A stretch of 64,000 bases of DNA, taken from Magnetospirillum sp. ME-1 (lineage in GTDB: Bacteria > Pseudomonadota > Alphaproteobacteria > Rhodospirillales > Magnetospirillaceae). The position numbers and the translations under genes are program-made. The notes below the pieces were generated by a model. The model did not search any database, was not told the origin of the DNA, and saw only the letters and a program-made list of their open reading frames with translations. This document shows positions 33,875 through 40,936 of the stretch, piece after piece. Location: the NCBI RefSeq assembly GCF_002105535.1, contig NZ_CP015848.1, positions 1,946,856 to 2,010,855 of the forward strand, read 5' to 3'. Position 1 is the stretch's first letter. Each line of letters begins with the position of its first letter.

Positions 33875-34420
33875 TCAAACCTGAGGGCTTTTGGCCAGGT
33901 AGACGGCGCGTTTTTTCAGCGAGCACGAGAAGGACAGCATGAAGCGCAGCGCTTCCTGGGTCTCCTTCTGGGACAGCATGCGGATGGTGCCGAACAGGCC
34001 GCCGCCGCCGCCGGGGATGTTGCAGGAATCGATGGCGTCCTCCATGGCGCCCTTGGCCTCGTGGGCCAGGGTGGCAAGGTCCTCAGTTCCCAGATTGTTG
34101 GCCATGTGCTCGATGAAGGAGAAGGCGCGGTCCACCATGGAATCGGTAGCCGCCGAGCGCATGGCGTGCAGCATGAACAAAGCGTCGATCACCGTCTGCA
34201 GCGCGCCGGTCCGCTGGAGCGTGCCGACAGCGTCGAGCAGGGAGATGATGCCGTCCTTGACGTCGGGTTCGTTGAGCTTGTCCACCACTTCCAGCGCGTT
34301 GCCGGCGGTGCTGGTCAGGCGCTCGACCATGGAATCCGACAGGGCGTCGCGGACCCCCTGGGCCAGACGGGCCATTTCGGCGGCGGAGGAGTCGACCTCG
34401 ATCTTCGGGATCTCGTTCAT
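33875..34420 (-). CDS. DUF1641 family protein linked to sulfide:quinone oxidoreductase
   Basis: A 181-residue, mostly helical protein without signal peptide or membrane segment. It is recognisable as DUF1641 from the DALFMLHAMRSAATDSMVDRAF-like helical core (partly cited) and its position after an SQR-like gene, a pairing seen in many bacteria and archaea. A glycine run PGGGGGLFG around residue 138 breaks the helices, and it has two cysteines (DSCNIPG and FSCSLKKR). It probably docks to or assists the oxidoreductase encoded 10 bp upstream, but no activity is established. It ends at a strong terminator. Confidence 0.75.
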   Translation of the reverse strand: MNEIPKIEVDSSAAEMARLAQGVRDALSDSMVERLTSTAGNALEVVDKLNEPDVKDGIISLLDAVGTLQRTGALQTVIDALFMLHAMRSAATDSMVDRAFSFIEHMANNLGTEDLATLAHEAKGAMEDAIDSCNIPGGGGGLFGTIRMLSQKETQEALRFMLSFSCSLKKRAVYLAKSPQV

Positions 34421-34430
34421 GGCGCCCCTC

Positions 34431-35570
34431 CTAGAGCAGGCCGCGGGCCGACAGCCAGTACAGCCGGTTATAGGCCAGCTTGAACCAGTGGATCATCTGC
34501 GACGGCGGCCCGGGATTGGGCGGCGTGGTGTAGTTGAACCACACATAGGTGCCGCTGCCCAGCCCGGTCTCGACGAAGCAGAACACCTTGCCGTCGTATT
34601 CACGGGCGAAGGTGTTCTCCTGGCACAGCGACACCAGGTTGTCGATGGTGACGTCGGCCTCGAAATGGGCGGTGGAGCCGGCCTTGGAGATGGGAATGTT
34701 GGTGGTGTCGCCCACCACGAAGACGTTGGTCGAGCCCTCGCGGTGCAGCGTCTTGGTATTGGTCGGCACCCAGCCGCCCTTGCCCAGACCGGATTCGTCG
34801 ATCACCTGGGCGCCCTGGTGGGGCGGCACGGTGATCAAGAGGTCGTAGGGCAGTTCCGAGCCTTCCATGGACTTGATGGTCTTCTTCTCGGGATCGACGC
34901 TTTCCGTGTTGAAGAAAGTCTCATACTTGATGCCCAGCTTCTCGAATTCCGGCTTGGCCCAATGGGCGACGGGCTCGAGCGCGTGCAGGCGGCCGATGGG
35001 ATAGGTGTAGGTCAGCTCGGTCTTGTCCCACAACCCCTTGGCCTTGAGGAAGTCGTGCAGCATGAACGCCACTTCCAGCGGCGCCACCGGGCACTTGTGG
35101 GGGGCGTTGACGTTGACCACGATCTTGCCGCCCTGGAACTCGTTCAGGGCCTTGCGCAAGCGTCGGGCGCCATCCAGGTCATAGAACCAGTGGCCGCCCT
35201 CGACCATGCCGGGAATGGTCTGCGGCATGATGCGCGAGCCGGTGGCCAGCACCAGGTAATCGTACTTGAAGGTGCGGCCCGCCTCGGTGGTGACCTGGTT
35301 CTTCTCCACGTCGATGTTCTTGGCGGGATCGACGAAGAAGTTGACGCGCTTGTCCAGCACCTTGCGCTGGTCGCGGAACAGCTCCGCCTCGCGCATGCGG
35401 CCGAAGGGGATGTACAGCAGACCCGGCTGGTACATATGGGTCTCGCTGGTTCCCAGCATGGTGATGTTGAGGGCGCCGGACCGCAGTTCCGGCCCCATCT
35501 GGCGGCAGATACCATTGGCGACGATGGTGCCCGCAAGCCCACCGCCGACGATCAGAATCGTCTTGGACAT
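34431..35570 (-). CDS. sulfide:quinone oxidoreductase-like FAD flavoprotein
   Basis: A 379-residue FAD-dependent pyridine-nucleotide-disulfide family protein: Rossmann motif ILIVGGGLAGTIVANG, second motif YDYLVLATGSRIMP, FAD-binding VFVVGDTTNIP and a C-terminal membrane-association segment. Of the SQR redox cysteines, Cys160 in NAPHKCPVAPLE and Cys331 in KVFCFVETG match the conserved pair that binds sulfide and polysulfide. It likely oxidises sulfide, or a persulfide carried by the neighbouring TusA/DsrE-like proteins, and reduces quinone. A strong GGGAGGGA ribosome site precedes the ATG at 35570, and an AT-rich 104-bp gap upstream suggests its own promoter. The exact SQR subtype is undecided. 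Confidence 0.8.
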   Translation of the reverse strand: MSKTILIVGGGLAGTIVANGICRQMGPELRSGALNITMLGTSETHMYQPGLLYIPFGRMREAELFRDQRKVLDKRVNFFVDPAKNIDVEKNQVTTEAGRTFKYDYLVLATGSRIMPQTIPGMVEGGHWFYDLDGARRLRKALNEFQGGKIVVNVNAPHKCPVAPLEVAFMLHDFLKAKGLWDKTELTYTYPIGRLHALEPVAHWAKPEFEKLGIKYETFFNTESVDPEKKTIKSMEGSELPYDLLITVPPHQGAQVIDESGLGKGGWVPTNTKTLHREGSTNVFVVGDTTNIPISKAGSTAHFEADVTIDNLVSLCQENTFAREYDGKVFCFVETGLGSGTYVWFNYTTPPNPGPPSQMIHWFKLAYNRLYWLSARGLL

Positions 35571-35650
35571 GAACTCCCTCCCTACGAGAGTATTGGTGTA
35601 TATTTATTTTATCAATGCCGTCTTCGCGGCACTTGTTCCGCCATTTTAGC

Positions 35651-35663
35651 GGTTGTCATAAGC
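35651..35663 (-). promoter_or_regulatory. shared 13-bp motif upstream of the SQR-like gene
   Basis: GCTTATGACAACC on the minus strand, 81 bp before the ATG of the SQR-like gene and inside the 104-bp gap after the TusA-like gene. It matches 12 of 13 bases of a motif upstream of the DsrE-like gene (36365-36377). The role as operator is inference. Confidence 0.4.
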
Positions 35664-35674
35664 GGACTATACGC

Positions 35675-35905
35675 CTATTTGGCCTTGCGGACCACGACGC
35701 TCCAGTAGCCGTCATGCTCGGAGGTCTCGACCACGGCATGGCCCACCTTGGCGCACCAGGCGGGAATGTCCGAGGCGGAGCCCTTGTCCGACGACCACAC
35801 GTCCACCTCGTCGCCGATGGAGGCCAGCTTGAGGGCGGCAATCAGCTCCATCAGCGGCCCGGGGCAAAAGGCGCCGCGGGCATCGATCTTCTGGCGTTCA
35901 GCCAT
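35675..35905 (-). CDS. TusA/SirA-family sulfur carrier protein
   Basis: A 76-residue TusA-like protein with the hallmark persulfide-carrying cysteine in FCPGPLMEL (Cys14, CPxP motif) and a second Cys51. TusA proteins relay sulfane sulfur between cytoplasmic partners in tRNA thiolation or in sulfur oxidation. Between a DsrE-like gene (26 bp away) and an SQR-like gene, this copy probably serves sulfur trafficking during sulfide or polysulfide oxidation rather than tRNA modification. The protein begins at the ATG at 35905; the longer frame upstream is an antisense-free shadow of the DsrE-like gene. Confidence 0.85.
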   Translation of the reverse strand: MAERQKIDARGAFCPGPLMELIAALKLASIGDEVDVWSSDKGSASDIPAWCAKVGHAVVETSEHDGYWSVVVRKAK

Positions 35906-35931
35906 GGTGTTCTTCCTTCCTAAGAGAGACG

Positions 35932-36333
35932 TCAGATGGTGATGAGCTCGCCCGACTCGGCGTCGGCGAGGAACTTGGCCAGCCCCATGGGACCGTCGAA
36001 CAGGTCTTCGGTCAGGTGCTTGTCGCAATCCCAGTGCTTGAGGTCGAGCACCATGGAACAGGCCCACATCTTCATCTCGCCCAGCATCTTGCCCTGGCCG
36101 AACAGCTCGATGGCGTCGGGGACGTTCTGGGTCTTGAACATCTCGTGGAAGTGGCCGCCGGAATAGCGTTCGGCCGGGCTCTTGCCCCGCTCGAAGGCCA
36201 GGACGGCGTTCATGGTGACGAAGACCTCGACCGGCCGGTCGGAGACGGCGGCCACCGAGGCCACCATGGCGGCCAGCTGAATCTTCTCGTGCTCGCCTGA
36301 GCACAGCATCACGTAGAGCGGCTTGGACGACAT
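35932..36333 (-). CDS. DsrE/DsrF-like sulfurtransferase
   Basis: A 133-residue alpha/beta protein of the DsrE fold. It begins MSSKPLYVMLCSGEHEKIQLA and has FVTMNAVLAFERGKS and KMWACSMVLDLKHWDCDKH. The last resembles the cysteine segment of DsrE2-type proteins; Cys11, Cys92 and Cys103 are candidates for persulfide binding. DsrE-like and TusA-like proteins commonly form a sulfur relay. It is the first gene of the minus-strand cluster, and the divergent ppiD gene starts 269 bp away. Confidence 0.8.
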   Translation of the reverse strand: MSSKPLYVMLCSGEHEKIQLAAMVASVAAVSDRPVEVFVTMNAVLAFERGKSPAERYSGGHFHEMFKTQNVPDAIELFGQGKMLGEMKMWACSMVLDLKHWDCDKHLTEDLFDGPMGLAKFLADAESGELITI

Positions 36334-36364
36334 TGGCTCCCCTGCGTTCTTATGGTTGGCGCCG

Positions 36365-36377
36365 GCTTATGAGAACC
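36365..36377 (+). promoter_or_regulatory. shared 13-bp motif upstream of the DsrE-like gene
   Basis: GCTTATGAGAACC on the plus strand, 32 bp before the DsrE-like start (which is on the minus strand). It is the right arm of an imperfect palindrome (36347-36375) whose left arm is TTCTTATGG and whose centre is GGCGCC. The same motif with one change, in the opposite orientation, lies upstream of the SQR-like gene. Confidence 0.4.
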
Positions 36378-36601
36378 AGCTTACCTTCGCTTTTTATTAT
36401 ATACACAGATTCCAGGGTTTTTCCGCAACAACATTTCGCCTCCTCGCCGACGAATATGCCGTTCGGGGGACGGCGCGAACAGGTATGGAGGGAGCCACTT
36501 CCATGTTGCGGCCCCCCTCCCCCCTCCTTATTATGCGCCCAGCCCAGGACGGCCGGACTTTCGGCGCGTCGTCACACCCATTATCGGATTCAGGCGATTC
36601 C

Positions 36602-38473
36602 ATGCTCGACGTATTCCGCTCCGCTTCGAAGACCTGGATCGTCAGGTTGCTGTTCGCCCTGCTGGCCCTGAGCTTCGTGGCCTGGGGCGCCGGCGACGTG
36701 GTGCGCGGCGGCGTGGGCCGCAGCCCGGCCATCGAGATCGGCAAGACCACCATGTCCGCCGCCGAGGTGATGGCCGAGTTCAAGCGCGAGGTGGAACGTC
36801 TGCAGCCGCTGTTCGGCGGCAAGCTGACGCCCGAGGATGCCCGCAAGATGGGCATGCTGGACCGCACCATCGATTCGCTGATCGCGCGGACCCTGATCGA
36901 CGAGGCGGCGCGCTCGCTGGGGCTGGCCGCCACCGACGAGACCATCCTGCGCCGGGTGGCCTCCAACCCGGCCTTCAAGGGCCCCACCGGCCAGTTCGAC
37001 CGCGACGTCTTCCGCTCGCGCCTGGCCCGTCTCGGCTTCACCGAGGACAGCTTCATGAAGACCGAGCGCACCAACATGGTGCGCAACCAGATGGTGGAGA
37101 CCGTCGCCGCCGGCATCGGCGCGCCCGTGGCGCTGACCAACCCGCTGCTGGCCTGGCGCGAGGAGCGCCGGGTGGCCGAAACCTTCGTGATCAAGGACGA
37201 GTCCATCCCGCTGCCGCCCGCCCCCGACGCGGCCCAGCTGGACGCCTATTACAAGGATAACGTCAGCCGCTTCATGGCGCCGGAATACCGGGCGCTGACC
37301 GTGCTGCTGCTGCGCCCGGCCGACGTGGCCGGCGGCATCGACATCGACGAGGCCATGCTGCAGGAGGTGTACCAGCAGCGCATGGAGGAATTCTCCACGC
37401 CGGAACGCCGCGCCGTGTCGCAGATCGTCTTCGACGAGCAGTCGGCGGCGGCCAAGGCCACCGACCTGGTGACCCAGGGCAAGGATCTGGCGGCCGTCGC
37501 CAAGGCGCTGGGCGCCGAGATCATCGAGCTGGGCATCATCGAGAAGGGCGACCTGCCCGAGGGGCTGGCCGAGGCGGTGTTCAAGCTGTCGGCCGGCGCC
37601 ACCGGCCAGCCGGTCAAGTCGGCGCTGGGCTGGCACGTGGTCAAGGTGACCCAGGTGCAGCCCGGCCGCACCCGCGGCTTCGACGAGGTCAGGAAGCAGC
37701 TGGAGCAGGACCTGCGCAAGGAAAAGTCCATGGACGGCCTGGCCGAACTGGCCAACAAGGTGGAAGACGCGCTGGGCGGCGGCGCCACCCTGGAGGAGGC
37801 GGCCAAGCGCCACAACCTCAAGACCGTCAAGATCGCGGCGCTGGACGCCCAGGGGCGCGGCCTGAACGGCAAGCCGGTGGCCGACCTGCCCAAGTCGGAC
37901 CAGTTCCTCGACGTGGCCTTCCACACCGAGCAGAGCACGGAAAGCCCGCTGACCGAAGTGCCCAACAACGGCTACTTCCTGCTGCGCGTCGATGGCGTCA
38001 CGCCGCCTTCCCCCAAGCCCCTGGCCGACATCAAGGCCGAGGTGGTCGCCACCTGGCAGGCCGAACGCCGCCAGGAGCAGGCCCGCGACAAGGCCCAGAA
38101 ACTGGCCGACCGCATCAAGGCGGGCGAAAGCGCCGCCCAGGTGGCCCAGTCCATCGGCGCCAAGCTGGAAAGCTCCAAGCCATTCGTCCGCGAGCCGGGC
38201 GAAGGCAGCACCCTGCCGGCCAGCGTGATCGCCGAACTGTTCAAGGTCCAGCCGGGCGGCGTCGCCATCGCGCCGGTCCAGGGCGGCACCCTGGTGGCCC
38301 GCCTGACCAGTGTGGTGCCCTTCGACGTCAACGCCAACCCGGCTGTGACCAATGCCGCCCGCCAGCGCGTCTCGCAGGCGGTGGCCACCGACATCGCCGA
38401 CCAGTACATCGCCGCGCTGAACGCCTCCATCGGCGTCAAGGTCGACCGGCCCCAGCTGACCCGCGAAGAGTAG
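36602..38473 (+). CDS. ppiD: PpiD-like periplasmic peptidyl-prolyl isomerase/chaperone
   Basis: A 623-residue inner-membrane-anchored foldase. It has a short cytoplasmic N-terminus, one transmembrane helix at about residues 14-35 (LLFALLALSFVAWGAGDVV), a SurA-like N-terminal chaperone region, a parvulin domain at about 240-365 (VSQIVFDEQSAAAKATDLV ... SALGWHVVKV) and a long helical C-terminal region. The arrangement is that of PpiD, which helps newly secreted proteins leaving the Sec translocon. The frame is open 93 codons upstream of 36602, but MLDVFRSASKTW at 36602 is the normal PpiD start. trpE follows after 18 bp. Confidence 0.88.
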   Translation: MLDVFRSASKTWIVRLLFALLALSFVAWGAGDVVRGGVGRSPAIEIGKTTMSAAEVMAEFKREVERLQPLFGGKLTPEDARKMGMLDRTIDSLIARTLIDEAARSLGLAATDETILRRVASNPAFKGPTGQFDRDVFRSRLARLGFTEDSFMKTERTNMVRNQMVETVAAGIGAPVALTNPLLAWREERRVAETFVIKDESIPLPPAPDAAQLDAYYKDNVSRFMAPEYRALTVLLLRPADVAGGIDIDEAMLQEVYQQRMEEFSTPERRAVSQIVFDEQSAAAKATDLVTQGKDLAAVAKALGAEIIELGIIEKGDLPEGLAEAVFKLSAGATGQPVKSALGWHVVKVTQVQPGRTRGFDEVRKQLEQDLRKEKSMDGLAELANKVEDALGGGATLEEAAKRHNLKTVKIAALDAQGRGLNGKPVADLPKSDQFLDVAFHTEQSTESPLTEVPNNGYFLLRVDGVTPPSPKPLADIKAEVVATWQAERRQEQARDKAQKLADRIKAGESAAQVAQSIGAKLESSKPFVREPGEGSTLPASVIAELFKVQPGGVAIAPVQGGTLVARLTSVVPFDVNANPAVTNAARQRVSQAVATDIADQYIAALNASIGVKVDRPQLTREE

Positions 38474-38491
38474 AAGAGCAATCGTCCCATC

Positions 38492-40012
38492 ATGACCCAT
38501 CAGCCCGACTTCCCCGCCTTTGCCGAAGCCTATGACAGCGGCAGGCCCCAGGTGGTCTGGCGGGTCCTGGTGGCCGATCTGGAGACGCCGGTTTCCGCCT
38601 TCCTGAAGCTGGCCAACGGCCAGCCCAACGCCTTCCTGCTGGAATCGGTGGAAGGCGGCGCGGTGCGCGGGCGCTACTCCATCCTCGGCATGAAGCCCGA
38701 CCTGTTGTGGAAGTGCGTGGGCAACGAGGCGTGGATCAACCGCAACGCCCGTTCCAAGACCGGGTCGTACCAGCCCTGCCCCGTGGCCGCCAAGTCCGGC
38801 GCCCTGGACAGCTTGCGCGCCCTGGTGGCCGAGTGCGGCATCGAGACACCGCCCCATCTGCCCCCCATGTCGGCCGGCCTGATCGGCTATATGAGCTACG
38901 ACATGGTGCGGCTGGCGGAAAAGCTGCCCGACAACAATCCGGACCCTATCAAGGTGCCCGACGGCATCTTCATGCGCCCCACCATCATGGCGGTGTTCGA
39001 CAACGTCAACGGCACGCTGACCGCCGTCGCTCCCGTCTGGCCGCGCCCCGGCATGGACGCCCAGGCCGCCTGGGACCTGGCCTGGGAGCGGCTCGAGCAC
39101 GTGGTGGAATCCCTGGAATCCCCCCTGCCCCACACCTATCTGGGCTTCCCCAGGAACGAGCACCAGCCCATCCCGGTGCCCAGCGTCTCGCCCGAGCATT
39201 ACTGCCGCATGGTGGAGAAGGCCCAGGAATACATCGCCGCCGGCGACATCTTTCAGGTGGTGCTGTCCCAGCGCCTGGCGGTGCCCTTCCGGCTGCCGCC
39301 ATTTTCGCTGTACCGCTCGCTGCGCCGGCTCAATCCCAGCCCGTTCCTGTTCTTCCTGGATCTGGGCGAGTTCCAGCTGGTGGGCTCCAGCCCGGAAATC
39401 CTGGTCCGCCTCAGGGACGAGAAGGTCACCATCCGCCCCATCGCCGGCACGCGCCGCCGGGGCAAGACCCCCGCCGAGGACGAGGAACTGGCCGCCGACC
39501 TGCTGGCCGATCCCAAGGAACTGGCCGAGCACCTGATGCTGCTCGATCTCGGCCGCAACGACGTGGGCCGGGTGGCCTCCATCGGCTCGGTCGAGGTCAC
39601 CAAGAAGATGGCGGTGGAATACTATTCCCACGTCATGCACATCGTCTCCAACGTCGAAGGCCGGATCCGCGAGGGCTGCGACGCCATGGACGCCCTGATG
39701 GCCGGCTTTCCGGCGGGCACCACCTCGGGTGCGCCCAAGATCCGCGCCATGGAGATCATCGACGAGTTGGAGACCGAGCGGCGCTCGTTCTATGCCGGCG
39801 CCATCGGTTATTTCGACGGCAACGGCAACATGGACACCTGCATCGCGCTCAGGACCACCCTGGTCAAGGACGGCACCATGTACGTCCAGGCGGGTGCGGG
39901 CATCGTCGCCGATTCGGTGCCGCTGTCCGAGCACGAGGAATGCATGAACAAGGCCCGCGCCCTGGTGCGCGCCGCCGAGGACGCCATCGACTACACCCTG
40001 GTCAAGCAGTAG
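38492..40012 (+). CDS. trpE: anthranilate synthase component I
   Basis: A 506-residue chorismate-utilising enzyme that forms anthranilate for tryptophan synthesis with the TrpG amidotransferase. The N-terminal ESVEGGAVRGRYSILG segment carries the tryptophan feedback site. The catalytic half has the QVVLSQR, SPEILVRL, RPIAGTRRRGKT, LMLLDLGRNDVGRV, HIVSNVEG, GTTSGAPKIRAMEIIDELE and AGAGIVADS motifs. It lies 18 bp after ppiD, probably co-transcribed. trpG, trpD and trpC do not follow directly, so they must be elsewhere. Confidence 0.95.
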   Translation: MTHQPDFPAFAEAYDSGRPQVVWRVLVADLETPVSAFLKLANGQPNAFLLESVEGGAVRGRYSILGMKPDLLWKCVGNEAWINRNARSKTGSYQPCPVAAKSGALDSLRALVAECGIETPPHLPPMSAGLIGYMSYDMVRLAEKLPDNNPDPIKVPDGIFMRPTIMAVFDNVNGTLTAVAPVWPRPGMDAQAAWDLAWERLEHVVESLESPLPHTYLGFPRNEHQPIPVPSVSPEHYCRMVEKAQEYIAAGDIFQVVLSQRLAVPFRLPPFSLYRSLRRLNPSPFLFFLDLGEFQLVGSSPEILVRLRDEKVTIRPIAGTRRRGKTPAEDEELAADLLADPKELAEHLMLLDLGRNDVGRVASIGSVEVTKKMAVEYYSHVMHIVSNVEGRIREGCDAMDALMAGFPAGTTSGAPKIRAMEIIDELETERRSFYAGAIGYFDGNGNMDTCIALRTTLVKDGTMYVQAGAGIVADSVPLSEHEECMNKARALVRAAEDAIDYTLVKQ

Positions 40013-40063
40013 GGTCCCCTTTTCCAAAGAAGGGGTTGCAATCCATTTCCGCCTCCCGCATAT

Positions 40064-40078
40064 TGCGAGTCATTCGCA
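40064..40078 (+). promoter_or_regulatory. Fur-like palindrome upstream of the PadR-like gene
   Basis: TGCGA-GTCAT-TCGCA (40064-40078), in the wider context TTGCGAGTCATTCGCATTTGC, 20 bp before the ATG at 40098. The inverted arms and the GTCATTCGCA-type core resemble iron-responsive Fur boxes of alphaproteobacteria. This is based on pattern only; which regulator binds is not shown. Confidence 0.4.
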
Positions 40079-40097
40079 TTTGCATTTGGAGGGTGTG

Positions 40098-40667
40098 ATG
40101 GGGTTCATCGAAGGCCGGACGATCCAGAACCGGCGGGCCATGACCGCCAGGGACTATATCTGGCTGGCGGTGCTGGGCGCCGTCGAGCGTGCGCCCCTGT
40201 CCGTGGACGACGCCATCCAGGCGGTGGCCGCCCTGACCGGTCCGGCCTGGGCGCCGGTGTCGCAGCTGATATTCGACGCCATGGACGACATGCTGGCGGA
40301 CGGCCTGCTCAATCCGGTGGAGCGCTCCACCCGCCTGGCCATCACCGGCGACGGGCGGCGGCGGCTGCATGATCTGATCGCCCAGCCGCTGACCGCTCCG
40401 CTGTCCACCTTCGGCCAGGTGGGCATCCGCCTCAAGCTGGCCTTCCTCGACCTGGTCCCGCCGGCGGTGCGCCGTCGCCAGATCGATGCCCTGTTGCGTT
40501 CGTGCGATTGCGAGTTGTCCACCCGCACGTCGACCTGCCCGGCCTGGGCCCTGAACGGCGCACTCGGCCGGGTGTGGCTGGACCATCAGGTGGACGCGCT
40601 GGAAGAAACCGCCGAGGTTCTGCGCCGTCTGGCGCGGGCCGAGGGAACGGCCCTGTCGGAGGACTAG
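40098..40667 (+). CDS. PadR-like winged-helix transcriptional regulator
   Basis: A 189-residue protein whose first 95 residues look like a winged helix (DYIWLAVLGAVERAPLSVDDAI ... MLADGLLNPVERSTRLAITGDGRRRL, cited in pieces), the PadR layout in which the wing ends in the ITGDGRRRL segment. The C-terminal helical part contains three close cysteines, Cys136, Cys138 and Cys147 (SCDCELSTRTSTCP), a possible metal or redox site. The start at 40098 has GGAGG 5 bp upstream; an ATG at 40080 without such a site is less likely. A Fur-like palindrome precedes it. Its stop overlaps the convergent copZ stop by 4 bp (CTAG). Confidence 0.65.
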   Translation: MGFIEGRTIQNRRAMTARDYIWLAVLGAVERAPLSVDDAIQAVAALTGPAWAPVSQLIFDAMDDMLADGLLNPVERSTRLAITGDGRRRLHDLIAQPLTAPLSTFGQVGIRLKLAFLDLVPPAVRRRQIDALLRSCDCELSTRTSTCPAWALNGALGRVWLDHQVDALEETAEVLRRLARAEGTALSED

Positions 40668-40864
40668 ATCCGCCCTTCGAACCCGAAGCCCGCCGCATCG
40701 ACGGCCTGGCGGACCTGCGCCTCGTCGGCACCGTCCACGGTCACCGCCTTGTTGCCCAGATCGACCTCGACCTTGGCGCCGGGGGCGATTTCCTGAATGG
40801 CCGAGGTCACCGACTTGGAACAGCCGCCGCAGCTCATGCCGGTGACGCGGTAGGTGGTGGACAT
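40664..40864 (-). CDS. copZ: copper chaperone, heavy-metal-associated domain (CopZ-like)
   Basis: A 66-residue single HMA-domain protein with the metal-binding loop GMSCGGC at the N-terminus and the ferredoxin-like beta-alpha-beta order. It would carry Cu(I) to the CopA ATPase encoded at 42616-44790. It starts at the ATG at 40864, preceded by GGAGAG; an ATG five codons upstream overlaps that ribosome site and is less likely. The upstream operator (40905-40925) is the same type as that of copA, so both should respond to CueR. Confidence 0.88.
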   Translation of the reverse strand: MSTTYRVTGMSCGGCSKSVTSAIQEIAPGAKVEVDLGNKAVTVDGADEAQVRQAVDAAGFGFEGRI

Positions 40865-40904
40865 GGTGTGTCTCTCCATGACGATTGCGTTGGGAGAAGT
40901 GTGA

Positions 40905-40925
40905 ACCTTCCAGCACCTGGAAGGT
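40905..40925 (-). promoter_or_regulatory. CueR/MerR-type operator-promoter of copZ
   Basis: Palindrome ACCTTCCAG-3-CTGGAAGGT between -35 TTGACC and a -10-like CACACT with a 19-bp spacer, the long spacing typical of MerR-family activated promoters. The core equals the known CueR site of enteric copA promoters. Confidence 0.85.
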
Positions 40926-40936
40926 CAAGCGCTGTT

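Noticed and set aside
36590-40027. A minus-strand open frame of about 1145 codons antisense to ppiD and trpE
   Set aside because: Same low-complexity composition; the plus-strand genes are intact and recognisable.
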